A stretch of 64,000 bases of DNA, taken from positions 8,646,528-8,710,527 of the forward strand of contig JARUPZ010000015.1 of the NCBI GenBank assembly GCA_031213475.1, given 5' to 3'. A model generated the notes under the pieces. The model had not been told where the DNA came from and searched no databases. It saw only the letters and a program-made list of their open reading frames with translations. Shown piece after piece: positions 11,528 to 21,439 of this stretch. Made by a program: the position numbers and the translations under genes. This DNA is from Nereocystis luetkeana (Eukaryota > Sar > Phaeophyceae > Laminariales > Laminariaceae). The stretch's first letter is position 1, and every line of letters begins with the position of its first letter.

Positions 11528-11545
11528 GGAAGGCAAGCAAAACAA
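11528..11545 (-). repeat. Family D terminus fragment
   Basis: TTGTCGGAAGGCAAGC differs by one base from the family D end TGTCGGATGGCAAGC. It abuts the truncated SINE. Confidence 0.4.
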
Positions 11546-11847
11546 TAATAATGGTACATTATTTTATGCTCATTTTCCTGCCGTGCAAAAACCAGAAGGC
11601 GAAGACAACACCCGGACAGCCGCCTCCAAGGAGTTCGGTTATAACGGTCAGTCAAGCAACAAACTAATCTACATACGCATGTATCTCATCAAAGCAATAC
11701 TGGCCACAATGGGTTCGCCCGGCAGCGCCTCATTAGACTCGAGATACTATTTTTAGTACATGGAGTTATATCAATAGCTGGGTGTCCGTCAACCCTGAAA
11801 GGCACAAGAGGCAGCAAGTAAGTGCCGTAACCGACATATATTCAGGA

Positions 11848-11935
11848 CGTGTGTGAGCTTGTTCTTCACATCAAACCATTACTTTTACCGGTCGACATCC
11901 AGCACACCAGTGCGTCATCAAAACGTCTACCAGGT
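11848..11935 (+). repeat. Family C fragment
   Basis: Shares TTCTTCACATCAAACCATTA and GTCGACATCCAGCACACCAG with family C. A TACCAGGTA motif follows at 11928. Confidence 0.5.
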
Positions 11936-12020
11936 ACATATCTACGCACCATTCGTAAAAAATCATGAACGCAAAACCTCTTCGGACTTGATACTAGGGG
12001 ATTCTGAGGGTGTGTATCTC

Positions 12021-12782
12021 AACAGAATCGAAAAGCGCAATCAAAAATCGAACTCATTTCGATTTCGATGAAACTTAGCCAAGGTGTCCAAACAGAGTCG
12101 AAAAGTGAAAATAGAAAATCCAGGCGAAAGGCTATCATCTATACTACGGAGAGCACAACCTACTTGGGCTGTCCGCAACTACAGTGCACACATGCCGGCA
12201 ATCTAGCGCTCGGCAACACAGTTCCACTGCAGAAGCAGGCAACCGCGACGGCAATCCGATCCCGGAACGTCGGTGGGCCTCCCATGGATGCGGTGGCGCG
12301 TCCAACGTTGACGCCCCGGGATCCAAGTTTCTATCATACTGAGAACGAACTTCCGATCTCGTTCTCAAGGGCATCGTCCTCAACTTTCCTCAAAACACGC
12401 TCGCTTCGACTCGAGCGCCGGAAAACAATGGCCCGAGAACGCCGGGGCTGGTGTTGTGGTTCGCCTGCTGGCTGTTTATGGAGGGGTCTGTGCGGCAGCG
12501 TTGCCGTGCTAGCTGTGGGTTGGATGCTGCGTACGGCGGTCCTGATGTGATATTTTGAAGTGGCTGTGACCAGTAGGACGCTCTGAACGTTCCTGATCGT
12601 GCTTTCGATTTGGTTTTCGATTTCCAGACGTCAACTTTTTGATTTTGGCATTGGGACGTGAATCGTTTATTTTCTCGGGCGCTAAAAAACGAAGGGCAAC
12701 ATGTTTTCACCCCCTGGGGACCAACCAATCAGCGCCTTGATTGTTATCAATTCGCTTTTCGACTTCGCTTTTCGATTCTGTT
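12021..12782 (+). mobile_element. Element P: 17-bp perfect inverted ends
   Basis: AACAGAATCGAAAAGCG at 12021-12037 is matched exactly by its reverse complement at 12766-12782. Further partial copies of the end motif (GAGTCGAAAAG, TTCGCTTTTCGAC) lie just inside. The ~760-bp interval holds one open frame at 12068-12550. No target duplication is evident. I read it as a candidate DNA element; the class is unknown. Confidence 0.5.
12068..12550 (+). CDS. Hypothetical ORF inside element P
   Basis: 160 codons from ATG to TGA. The N-terminal half is basic and polar, and the C-terminal third is hydrophobic and Cys/Trp/Gly-rich (a possible membrane segment near residues 130-155). No motif of a known transposase is visible. 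It fills most of element P and its start lies about 30 bp inside the inverted end, which is its main support. It could equally be a chance frame. Confidence 0.2.
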   Translation: MKLSQGVQTESKSENRKSRRKAIIYTTESTTYLGCPQLQCTHAGNLALGNTVPLQKQATATAIRSRNVGGPPMDAVARPTLTPRDPSFYHTENELPISFSRASSSTFLKTRSLRLERRKTMARERRGWCCGSPAGCLWRGLCGSVAVLAVGWMLRTAVLM

Positions 12783-13726
12783 CGGACACGCGCTGACGGA
12801 AAAAGAGCGCCTGTGCTGTCAACCGTTACCAATTTTTCAACTGTAAAAAAGTCTGGTCTATCAAAACGTCCAACACTAGGAATAAAATACTACCTGGTAC
12901 CTGGTACTGGTACAACAGTAGCAGTAGATTGAGCTAGTCTTCCAATCTGAACATCAGGTACAGCAGCAGTCTTAGGTACCATTGCATAATTTCGAGAGAT
13001 ACGAAGTACGTGAGGCGTGTCCACTACTAAAGCAATTCCTGGTGCAACCGAGGTACGGCCGTAGACCCAACCTGAAACCTATAACCGGACCCAAAACGAA
13101 GCAAATCTCTCACCAAAAAAGAGGCTTTCGCGTCGAGTAAGAGAAAATTCGGAGAAAAAAAAAAATCGAGCGGACCACGATTGCGAAGTGCGGACCATGC
13201 GTACGTACTCGCCACACTGTTATCAAGACTAAAATATTCCCGCGAGAATCCGTCCCATCAGATTGTAAGACCTACCGGGATGTCCCTGGTACACCGGTGT
13301 CACAATGACCACATCGCGTGACTCACATTAACAAGGCTTGACTGTGCGCGAGGGCTAGGTCAACGCTCTACGTATCATGCATGATTATTGCGGCGGCCAA
13401 AAAAAAGGACTCTCCGTCTCAAGCGATGTACCTGTGTGCTGTACGTTGGAAGTCTCCGCGAACCAAGTTTCAGACTCGGGTATGGATCGGTCGTATAGAC
13501 GTAGTTAAGACTATCAGCCTCACAGATATTGCCTTGTATAATACCTCGTATGGGTGGGAGTGTGTCTAAAGGATGTTGCTCGCCGTATAATGTGATCTCA
13601 TAAAAAATTTAATTTATTAGAACAGACAAAATACTGGTGCAGTTCTTCCCCAGACACCATCCATGCACGTATTCTTGGACACTATCGTGTACTGCTCCAC
13701 GTACGTAAGTAAGTACATGTACGTAC
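12783..13726. other. Unassigned, partly family-G-like
   Basis: 12891-12906 holds two overlapping TACCTGGTA motifs sharing a TA. A stretch near 13040-13200 weakly resembles the interior of family G (GACCCAACCTGAAACC...CGGACCACG). No exon was recognised. Confidence 0.35.
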
Positions 13727-13961
13727 CTCTAGCATGTCGAGCTGGGGGAGCGTGTAGTGGTGCAAGCCGCTCTTGGCCTGGTTGATGCGCTCCGTGGTGT
13801 GCCTAACATGTTCGATGAAAAACCTCAAGCGAGCCAGCGGCTGCTGCTGCTGGGTTCCTTCGACGACATCAGCGCCCTGGGATTTCGAATTGGTTGTTAT
13901 TGCGTTCGTCGGGAAGATGGAGGAGGGACTGGCTTCAGGTGGAGGACATGTCTGGTCTGAT
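13727..13961 (-). CDS. Internal exon, unrecognised helical protein
   Basis: On the minus strand the acceptor TGCATGCAG precedes 13961 and the donor GAG/GTACGT follows 13727. The 235-bp exon has one open frame. It starts Ser/Pro/Gln-rich (PPPEASPSS, EGTQQQQ) and then becomes a charged helical segment containing RLRFFIEHVRHTTERINQAK and ending YTLPQLDMLE. The periodicity and composition suggest a coiled coil or helical adaptor domain. I cannot name the family. It lies downstream of the coiled-coil exon at 15406-15700 on the same strand. Their phases do not join directly, so if they are one gene another exon or a different boundary is needed. Confidence 0.6.
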
Positions 13962-14164
13962 CTGCATGCATGGATGATCAACATAAAACATGACAAATTA
14001 CACTTGACTTGACAACATGTGCTCGTCGTGTGGTTTCGGCAGAACGACGAAAACGCAAAAATGAAAGGAGGCACGTCTGGATAGATAGGTTCACAAGCAG
14101 ATCACAGCGGGACCCATACTTGGCTGCATATTTGAGGAACACAAAAAAATGTGATCTCTTTTCT

Positions 14165-14384
14165 TCATCTTGGAACTGCTGCCCTGCTGCCCACCTGCTG
14201 CTGGTGGTGTGTCAGGTGTGCTCCTTGTTTTCCAGCAGTTATTAATGTATTATCAATAGCAGTAGTAGCTACTCGTACGCTCTCTGCTTCGCGAAATGCT
14301 ACGTGCCTCGAAAAAGCACACATGCTGGTAGCATGTTCATTTTCCTCGCGATTTTTTTGGGCTGTCTTCGGTTTAAACATCTAA
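14165..14384 (-). CDS. Possible exon, weakly supported
   Basis: Open minus-strand frame of 71 codons with mixed composition (EENEHATSM, HLTHHQQQ) and a donor-like CAGCAGCAG/GTGGGC at its end. It lies between two better-supported minus-strand exons. There is no recognised motif, and it may be intronic. Confidence 0.25.
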
Positions 14385-14684
14385 AAGACAAAACAGCTAC
14401 GAGTACGACCACCCCTACACAGCAGCAGTACCACTACTACAGGTACGTGCAGCAGTAGACCAGACAACAACATGCACCACAAAAATATTGGTACGATACT
14501 CGTAATAATAATCTATACCTGGTACCCGGTAGCTGCGTTCTCACACATACATACGACACCAACACCAGATACGAACACCAAAGCAAAATCACGATCATGC
14601 AAGAGACAACAGAAGCAGCATCGTCTATACCAGATATACATAAAACACGGTCTGGGATGGTTTTCCGAGCCGGTTTCATCCAGA

Positions 14685-14703
14685 ACAAGGGGGGGGGGGG
14701 GGC
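14685..14703. repeat. Poly-G tract
   Basis: An uninterrupted G run followed by CGCACACG. Many such tracts in this window mark ends of J/K repeats; here no J or K body is attached. Confidence 0.7.
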
Positions 14704-15405
14704 GCACACGCACGACACACAGCGAAAAAGCAGGTTTTGGAAAGCACTCGTCAAGACCGTTCCATAGATGCATCGCTCGGCGGCTTGCAATATCCCCGCC
14801 GTCGGGAAAAACCGGCTTGGAAATACAAAGGCCGCCAACGGCGGGAGGAGGGGTTGGGGGGTGCTTCGCGTTATCATATTAATATTAATAGCGTGACTAC
14901 TGGTCGCACAGAATAAGCACACTATTTTGAAGATAAAACCAAGGAATGCGAGATAAATATGGCACCTGGTACAGATCATGTGATTGAGAAGCGAAAAAAA
15001 AAAAAAAACAGCAAAAAAACAGCAAAAGTACCTCGTACAGCAGTCAGAGCTGATGAGCGCTTTTGGACTTTGGACTGTGGATGCATCTGGTGCGGGTGTC
15101 GCTCGTAGCGAGCTACATCTGCAATCACGGGGTCAGCTTTGGCAGCTCGCAATGCAGCTATCGTCTACACCCCAGGCCCGAGGCGGAGGCGGAGCCGCCT
15201 CGGGCCAAGGCCGAGCCAAAGACTACGGGAACAAACGAGCTACGCGACGTATTCCGGTGAGTTTGCAACGAAAAATGTTGAATCTTGCACGAAAACGAAA
15301 CAACCCTGCTTCTAGGTTATCTCGCTTTCAGTGTGGAAAGCGTTGAGGTGAACGCCTACCGAACAGCCTGCTCCAACGAGCGCCACCAGAACTAGGGGAG
15401 CTCAC

Positions 15406-15700
15406 CGCGTTGAGGCCGACCTCTTGAGAAAGCTGCACTTCCAGCTTGGTGAACTCCACCACAAGGAAGTCCAGCTGTGCTCCGAACTTGGTTTGCATAG
15501 CAGTAATCCTGGACTGCATTTCTGCACTTTCTCTCGCCTCGCGATCCTCAGAGCAGGCACTTGAAGAGGGGGAATTCCGACCCGCTGGCGCCACGTTTGT
15601 GTTGGAACCCACCGCCGCAGTGCGCGACCTCGACGATCGAGTCGAGGCCGTCGCTCGCGGGGCACTTGCACCTGCAATTTTGCTCTTTTCTGCTGCGTGC
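15406..15700 (-). CDS. Exon encoding coiled-coil segment
   Basis: The minus-strand frame is open from about 15806. The donor GCG/GTGAGC at 15406 gives the 3' boundary. The 5' boundary is uncertain, with candidate acceptors near 15690 and 15670. The first part is Ala/Ser/Arg-rich low complexity. The last ~50 residues are a heptad-like charged helix containing SEDREARESAEMQSRITAMQ, then DFLVVEFTKLEVQLSQE. This looks like a real exon of a coiled-coil protein. The family is not recognised. Confidence 0.6.
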
Positions 15701-15721
15701 GCCTGGGCCGTGGCATCCGAA

Positions 15722-15742
15722 CGTAGGGTAGGGTAGGGTAAG
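15722..15742 (+). repeat. Short GTAGG/GGTAGG repeat
   Basis: GTAGGGTAGGGTAGGGTAAG. A short internal telomere-like or simple repeat at the upstream edge of the coiled-coil exon. Confidence 0.5.
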
Positions 15743-15806
15743 TGACCGTTATGTGGATTGATATGTCCGTCTCTCGCGAGCGCAGTGCAGCAGTGAACGA
15801 GCGTGG

Positions 15807-16969
15807 TCTATCGAATCGATTGCAAATGAGTCCAGGACAGCAGCAGCACTACAGAGATGATGGAGGTAAATTTCAGGTTGCGACAGAAGTAAGACGACAA
15901 TGTGTGTAACTTTGGGCTGCGAGAGTGCGAGCAGGCGTGCCAATTCGTGCGGAGAAGTGCGAAGTCGCGCGGAGCCGCAGACGGTTACGCTGAGAAGGTG
16001 AGCCTCATACATAGCGAGTCTCCCGCCCGCCAGTGCGACAGTACCCGCCGTGCTGCGGCGCAGCCACCGGAAACGCGACCTGGGACGGAGCACCCCGAGG
16101 CAACGACAACATGAAAACAACGCAAAAAATACATTATTACGCTTCCATGAAAAATACGCACCAGCGATCGTCTCGTGCGCGGGGGCGGTATCACGTCACA
16201 CGCCGCGTAAGACCCCATCTGCGGTGGCATTTGTCTACGCCGGTGCTCCGCCTCCCGTGTAGGTGTATTGCCGCCCTCCGTGATCGATTGACGCTGTCCT
16301 CGTGAGCGTACGTTGACGTGCCTACAACCTGGAGCAGTACCCGCACAGGCTTTATAGTTCAGCAACATGTTTTATTTTCGCTTGTCGACCCCACATGTGT
16401 ACGTCACTCGAAAGTCACCCTCTTTTGTCCCCGTTTTTCCTTGGTTTTTGGGGTTTTTTTACCGCCTCATTACGAATATCTGATTGCTGCAGTCTGTTCG
16501 GTTGTCTCGGCATTTTCGGGTCAAAAACCATCACAAAAAAATCTGACTCAAAAGTCTGTTCGGGACAAAACCCAGACTTTTTACCGATCAATGGGAGATT
16601 CAGGAGGAGATCAGGAGATCATGAGATCATGAGTCAAGGCAAATTATCTTGGGTTCCTCTCGCAGCTTGGGTCCCGGGTCCCGGCTTGGTTCCGGTGCAT
16701 TCTCTGTTCCCACCGCGCGCTCTAGATCCACAGCGCCGAATCAATGTAACCAACGACTTCATACTTCACATAAATAGTTGTGCACATACCTGGTCAGTGG
16801 TACAAAGACGTGCTATTTCGTTCGTATGCGTACCTGTGGTATGGGCTCCTCTCGTCTCCGCACTATCGTATAACCGAAGTACTACTTACTTGAGTAAAGA
16901 TATATCCATCCATGTCCCCATCATCACTCAGCACTTGATCGTCACCAACAACAGCAGTAACTATGACTA
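15807..16969. other. Unassigned region
   Basis: A plus-strand frame near 15899-15993 ends at a donor-like GAGAAG/GTGAGC and could be a first exon of a divergent gene, but no motif supports it. The open frame at 16395-16973 has no recognisable features and contains a simple AGGAGATCAGGAGATCATGA repeat. Confidence 0.3.
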
Positions 16970-17068
16970 TTAACCCCTTCAGTATACTGGAGTCCCATTT
17001 TGGGGACAAGCTACTCTAATTCCAAGTAGTTTGTCCCAAAAACGGGACTGCGGTTCCAAAAGGGTTAA
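16970..17068. mobile_element. Family B hairpin element
   Basis: TTAACCCCTTCAG arm and inverted arm ending AAAAGGGTTAA, with TTAA at both ends. The interior arms share GTCCCATTTTGGGGACA with their complement. Confidence 0.8.
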
Positions 17069-17089
17069 TCGTCTTTCAGGAATGTTTTG

Positions 17090-17145
17090 ATTGATCAACG
17101 CGGAAGCTCATGCTGCACATTGTCGGATGGCAAGCCTAACAATAA
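17090..17145 (-). repeat. Family D left terminus (inverted)
   Basis: AGCTCATGCTGCACATTGTC then GGATGGCAAGCCTAA. This is the reverse complement of the family D ends at 24380, 30350 and 32467. Confidence 0.6.
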
Positions 17146-17165
17146 TAAATAATTGGGGTTGATAC

Positions 17166-17173
17166 TACTACTA

Positions 17174-17212
<39 letters not shown>
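17166..17212 (+). repeat. (CTA)n microsatellite
   Basis: About fourteen CTA/CTACTA units. A TACCTGGTA motif follows at 17225 within an AT repeat. Confidence 0.85.
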
Positions 17213-17213
<1 letters not shown>

Positions 17214-17279
17214 CAGAATATATATACCTGGTATATATATACAACATGTATGTGGTATATCATCGGTCGCGAGTTATTA

Positions 17280-17425
17280 TGTGCGTGTGCTCTCTTCTTT
17301 CTACCCGTCGACATCCAGGCTGCACAACCTCCAGACCACCAGCAGTATTAGTGTCCGTGCCGATTCTTCAGTCGAATCCTACAGCATCAGCAGCAGAGAC
17401 ACCTCTGTCTGGTAAAAAAACTACG
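17280..17425 (+). repeat. Family C fragment
   Basis: TTCTTTCTACCCGTCGACAT and GTGTCCGTGCCGATTCTTCA match family C with small insertions between them. Confidence 0.65.
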
Positions 17426-17535
17426 CCACAGAGGTGCGTACTACATTATTTATACACTCCTCAGCAGAGAGTGGTACCAAGTAGTAGACAATGATATGAT
17501 GCGATGGCCATGTAATTGTATATACTGGATATACT

Positions 17536-17626
17536 AATACGGGGGACCATAGTAAATAGGACCAAATATTGTTGGTAAAAATAGGGAAGTATATACCAGG
17601 TAGGTGTTTGTTACCGTGGGTCGTAT
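17536..17626 (+). mobile_element. Family A element, 3' part replaced by family B
   Basis: The left arm TACGGGGGACCATAGTAAAT and the interior match family A. A CCAGGTA insertion at 17596-17602 turns TATATAGG into TATATACCAGGTAGG relative to sister copies. The right arm ends in a family B half element at about 17627. Confidence 0.75.
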
Positions 17627-17670
17627 TAACCCCTTTAGGACAGCAGTCCAGTTTAGGGAACAAACTATTT
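17627..17670 (+). repeat. Family B half element
   Basis: TTAACCCCTTTAGGACAGCA with only one arm present. It joins family A on one side and a family D terminus (TTGTCGGATGGCAAGC at about 17668) on the other. Confidence 0.65.
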
Positions 17671-17744
17671 GTCGGATGGCAAGCATAATAATAGTAATAG
17701 TTACCACACTATATATATATTGATACTACTATAGAATGCATACT

Positions 17745-18075
17745 ACTTGGAGGAAGTGGTACCGCGGGGCGTATACCGGAAGCACACAGCCGAACGGTTT
17801 GTGGTGAAGCGGCACGAGGATGAGGCACCGCTGAGAAGGCAGCGCCGCGCATACGCGCCGTGGTTGTGCCCAAGGGAATGGGGAGAAAGGGGGGGCAACA
17901 GGACAGGAGCAGGAGGACTGGAAGAAAACCCGACCGAAAAGGGGGGAATGGGGGCACGCGGGCAACAGGAGGAGTGTAGGAGGGAAACCGCGGAGGACGA
18001 AAAAAGTAGGAAGGAGACGGCAACAGACTGGGTAGCAAGGCATCAATCTCAGGCCAACTATTAATAAGTGGAACA
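17745..18075 (-). repeat. Inverted-repeat arm, left
   Basis: The reverse complement matches 19610-19910 (shared blocks GTTCCACTTA, CGGCGGATGCGCGGCGCTTC-like, AACCGTTTGGCTGC-like). Identity is moderate. The open frames here are low-complexity Pro/Arg-rich and I do not treat them as genes. Confidence 0.65.
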
Positions 18076-18407
18076 TGTCGGTGCCATCACGGTCGAGGTG
18101 GCGGCGTTAACTGCTCCAGCTGGTTCGCACGTCGTGTTCTTTTATGCCTTTTTTTTTGTTTGCGCGTTGTGATCCATGATTTTCATATCATATTATTATC
18201 ATGCTTGCCATCCGACAATGCTTATAGCGTTCGGTTCTAAAAAAGACTATAAGGAACAGAAAGTAAGTGGAGAAGTAACTCTCCAGAACAAAAGCGCGGT
18301 AGTATCATCTTATACGACAGATCAAAACCGACGTGACGCACATAAAGACTACCGCAACCAACACCCCTCCATCTCACCCACCAAGAAACAGCCACTCCCC
18401 TCATCAA

Positions 18408-18510
18408 CTAGTTTAGGACCGCAGTCCCGTTTTTGGGGCCAAACTACTTAGAATTTGAGTACTTTGTCCCCTAAACGGAACTGGGGTCAAAAGCACTCCC
18501 GAAGAACTAT
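18408..18510 (+). mobile_element. Family B element, diverged
   Basis: TTTAGGACCGCAGTCCCGTT...AAACGGAACTGGGGTC. The arms are recognisable but the outer TTAA ends are lost. Confidence 0.6.
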
Positions 18511-19275
18511 CTACCGAAAACCCGCTGTCTATCACAAAAATGGTTGGTTTATAACTGCTATATACGCGCATGTTTTGACGCACAGAAGGCCGTGCAGTGT
18601 TGCTGCCGTGGTCTACACTGCTATCGGTAGTACCTAGGATAGAGTCTCTGCCGTCTTTAGGAGAGAGTCCCTCCCGTCTTTCTCTCTCCGTAGCTCTCTC
18701 ACCTTCTCCAACCCCTCCCCCCACATACTATTACGGGGGACCTTAGTTAATAGGACCAAATATTGTTAGTAAAAGTGGTTAAATATAAAGGTTTTTATGT
18801 ACACCGTAGGTCCTATTAACTATGTCCCCCCGTAATACTACTACTGTCATTTCCCGTACCCCTGACCCTGCCACCTCCAACCGCAAGGGCCCAGTCCTCC
18901 TCCCAGGCACGATACCGAAGAGGTGTCTGCCAAAAACCCGCTGTCCATCAAAATGGTTGATTTACAACTGCTAGACGCATGTTTCAACTGGCAGAAGGTC
19001 GTGCGGTGTTGCTGGTCTGCACTGCTATCGGTAGTACCTAGGAGAGGGTCCCTGCCGTCTCGCTCTCTCTGTCGCTCTTCCACCTTATTCTCCAACCCTT
19101 CCCCCCACGTGCTACCACTGTCTTTACTCCCCCTGCCCTTGACCCTGCCACCTCCAACCGCAAGGGCCCAGTCCTCCTTCCCAAGCACTCCCGAAGAAGC
19201 ATCCGCCAAAAACCCGCTGTCCATCAAAATGGCTGGTTTTATGACTGCTACGTGCATGTTTCGACGTGCAGAAGG
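18487..19275 (+). repeat. Tandem array of ~330-bp units
   Basis: Two units and part of a third share AAAACCCGCTGTC, GCTATCGGTAGTACCTAGGA and CCACCTCCAACCGCAAGGGC. Unit 1 is interrupted by a family A element at 18731-18834. Unit 2 shows the empty site. Confidence 0.8.
18731..18834. mobile_element. Family A element inside tandem unit
   Basis: 104 bp with termini TTACGGGGG and CCCCCCGTAA. The flanks are ...CATACTA and TACTACTACTG. The sister unit at about 19110 reads GTGCTACCACTG, so the TA is duplicated around the insertion. Confidence 0.9.
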
Positions 19276-19510
19276 CGAGTAGCATGGCCAGGTTCAACCT
19301 GTGCCAGTCGGTCTGGTACCTCGCTATCCTCTGACTGCCGTCTCCGTCCTGCGTTCGTCAGCGATGCCCCACCCCCGGGGAGGATGAGTCAAACGATACA
19401 AACAAGCAAATCAGGCTCGGCATCCACCCACCACGCCACGAGACTCCTTCCTGTCATCATAAGGACAAGAAGAGAGAAAGATACAAAGTAACAATAAGAA
19501 AATCTCGGAG
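19265..19510 (+). repeat. Family E repeat
   Basis: Matches 36980-37250 (CTGACTGCCGTCTCCGTCCT-like, CTGCGTTCGTCA, CCACGCCAC). Unclassified. Confidence 0.55.
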
Positions 19511-19609
19511 TTTCAAACCGCGAAAAGAAAGAGAAAAAAAAAAACAAAGGGAGGAACACCGCGTTCGCACCAACTGCCGCAGTTGTCGGGCACGAGTAGC
19601 AAAGACGTG

Positions 19610-19910
19610 TTCCACTTACTAGTCGGCCTGGTGCCTTGCTATGTATACCCTGTATGCCGTCCCCTTCCTACTTTTTCGTCCTCCGCGGTTTTTCCTTCTA
19701 TAATCCTCGTGTTGCCCCCCCCCCCCCGCATGCCCTTGGTCGGGTTCCTTTCCACTCTTCTTCCCGTTGCCCCCCCACCCCACCATTTCCTTGGGCACCA
19801 CCCACGGCGGATGCGCGGCGCTTCCTGCTCAGCTGTGCCTCATCCTCGTGTCACCTCACCATGAACCGTTTGGCTGCTTTAGGGACCCCCCGGTACCACT
19901 TCCCCGCCTT
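19610..19910 (+). repeat. Inverted-repeat arm, right
   Basis: Partner of 17745-18075. The ~1.5 kb between the arms holds the tandem array and a family B element. The adjacent stretch also recurs near 37330-37370, so it belongs to a dispersed family. Confidence 0.6.
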
Positions 19911-20117
19911 TCTGTCGCAGTGGGCCACAGCACGGTCTCAACTCCTGACACCAAGGAGGAGTGTTCCGTTGACCCTTCGGAGGCTCAGAACTCCCCAACT
20001 AAGGTCTACGGCTATGCATCTATAAGGCAGGTCCTGAACTGTCCGCCAGGTCTCGGGTTCTCCTCGCTAACCATTGTCCCGCAAATTACCCGACTGGGTA
20101 GAAACTACAAGCTAGCT

Positions 20118-20177
20118 GTGGCGTAGTTTCGTGGCCACATAACTTGTATCTGTATATAGGAGTGAAGAATGGACACT
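20118..20177 (-). repeat. Family C, distal piece of split copy
   Basis: Reverse complement reads ATTCTTCACTCC...GATACAAGTT...CTACGCCAC, as in family C. It is separated from its other piece at 20652 by element H1, with AGTGTCC (plus strand GGACACT) repeated at both junctions. Confidence 0.75.
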
Positions 20178-20651
20178 GTGTGAAGGTGTTGCCGACCGGG
20201 CTATATATAGGGGTAACAGATCGACCGATAACCCAGTGCAGGGTAACCCTTATAACACTCTCCCCCCCTTTAAACGGCGGGACCTTTGGGGCATCAGAAC
20301 CGTACATGGTACGTCTGTACGCTGACCTACCCGCTTCGTTTCATTGCCTGGGGAACCGGGGAGATGTGTGTTTTTAGGTACGCACGCGCGCAAGCGCTTC
20401 TGTAAAAAAAACGTTCGAAGTAGAGGGTTCGAACCCGTGACCTGGACGACGTAAAAAAAATGTGAAGGTGTTACCTACTGAGCTATAGGGGCAAAAGATC
20501 GATCGATTTCCTAGTACGGGAGACCATAGTAAATACCAGGTAGGACTAAATATTGTTAGTAAAAGTAGGGAAATGTATAGGTTTTTGTTTGTACCGCAGG
20601 TCCTATTTACTATGGTCCCCCGTGATAGCCCAAGGTAATCCTTACCAACAC
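20178..20651 (-). mobile_element. Element H1: terminal direct repeats, Pol III boxes
   Basis: Minus-strand element between duplicated target sequences GGACACT at 20171-20177 and 20652-20658. The ~80-bp repeat starts GTGTT and ends CACAC: the 3' copy is 20178-20258 and the 5' copy 20461-20651, the latter split by family A. The 5' repeat contains a perfect A box TAGCTCAGTAGG. A B box GGGTTCGAACCC lies inside at 20425-20436. A polypurine run AAAGGGGGGGAGA abuts the 3' repeat (20258-20273). The architecture resembles a miniature LTR element (TRIM) with a Pol III promoter. A SINE dimer is the main alternative. Confidence 0.7.
20514..20624. mobile_element. Family A element with 7-bp insertion, inside H1
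   Basis: 111 bp, exactly 104 plus the 7-bp CCAGGTA at 20536-20542 (AAATACCAGGTAGG versus AAATAGG in sisters). It sits in the 5' terminal repeat of H1. Confidence 0.85.
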
Positions 20652-20727
20652 GGACACTACTGGTTGTTTGCAGGATGCTGGATGTCGACGGGCAGAAGTA
20701 ACGGGTCAGAGTGAAGAAAACACTCAC
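20652..20727 (-). repeat. Family C, proximal piece of split copy
   Basis: Reverse complement contains GTCGACATCCAGCATCCTGC and ACTAGTGTCC-like sequence. It continues on the other side of H1 at 20177. Confidence 0.7.
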
Positions 20728-20752
20728 TATTAATAACTACAGTAGAGTATTA

Positions 20753-20860
20753 TTACGGGGGGCCATAGATAACAGGACCAAATAATATTGTTAGTAAAAA
20801 TGGTTAAACATATAGGTTTTTATGTATACCATAGGTCCTGCTAACTATGGTCCCCCGTAA
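20753..20860. mobile_element. Family A element
   Basis: Termini TTACGGGGGG and CCCCCGTAA, flanked by TA on both sides. Subtype with TATAGGTTTTTATGTATACC interior. Confidence 0.9.
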
Positions 20861-20994
20861 TACATGTACTATTTATTGCTACGAATAATAATAGCACAAC
20901 AAACGAACCCAAGGAATAACAAACAACGTCATCAATCACCTTCAAACACGCGAGTTTTAGACTGCTGTACCGCACCTCGTACGAACTGCCTGGT

Positions 20995-21439
20995 ACCAGT
21001 ATTATCTACTGAGTGAGCTATATTATAGGGATAAAAGACCCAGCCCAGGGTATTCCAAATTATGCCCCCCCCCATTCTACATACCAGGTATCTCCTATCG
21101 AGTACACCCCCCCCCCCCGCCTCTAAACGGTGGGATCTTTGGGGCGTCGGTACCGTAAACGGCCGTACGCTTACCTACCCGCTTCGTTTCAATACTTACT
21201 GCTGTGCTTGGGAAACCACGGAGATTAGATAGATGTGTTTTTAGGGACGCACGCTATAAACCGTTTCCGCTGAAGAAACGTTCGAAGTGAGATAGATTCC
21301 AACCCGAGATAGATTCCAACGTTAAACGTGAAGGTATTACCTGTTGAGCTATACTGAGCTGCCAGGTATGTCACAGTCAGAGGCTGGGGCGAAAGACTGA
21401 TCGATTACCCAGCCCAGGGCAATCCTTTTATAAATAACA
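20995..21439 (-). mobile_element. Element H2 (diverged)
   Basis: Minus-strand copy. The 5' repeat region (about 21340-21439) has CCCTGGGCTGGGTAATCGAT and GAGCTATA-type A-box remnants, and the 3' repeat (about 20995-21060) has the same CCCTGGGCTGGG. An internal ACGCCCCAAAGATCCCACCG block is shared with H1, H3 and H4. The B box is degenerate. A J-like fragment with a poly-C tract lies inside at 21082-21120, next to a TACCAGGTA motif. Confidence 0.6.
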
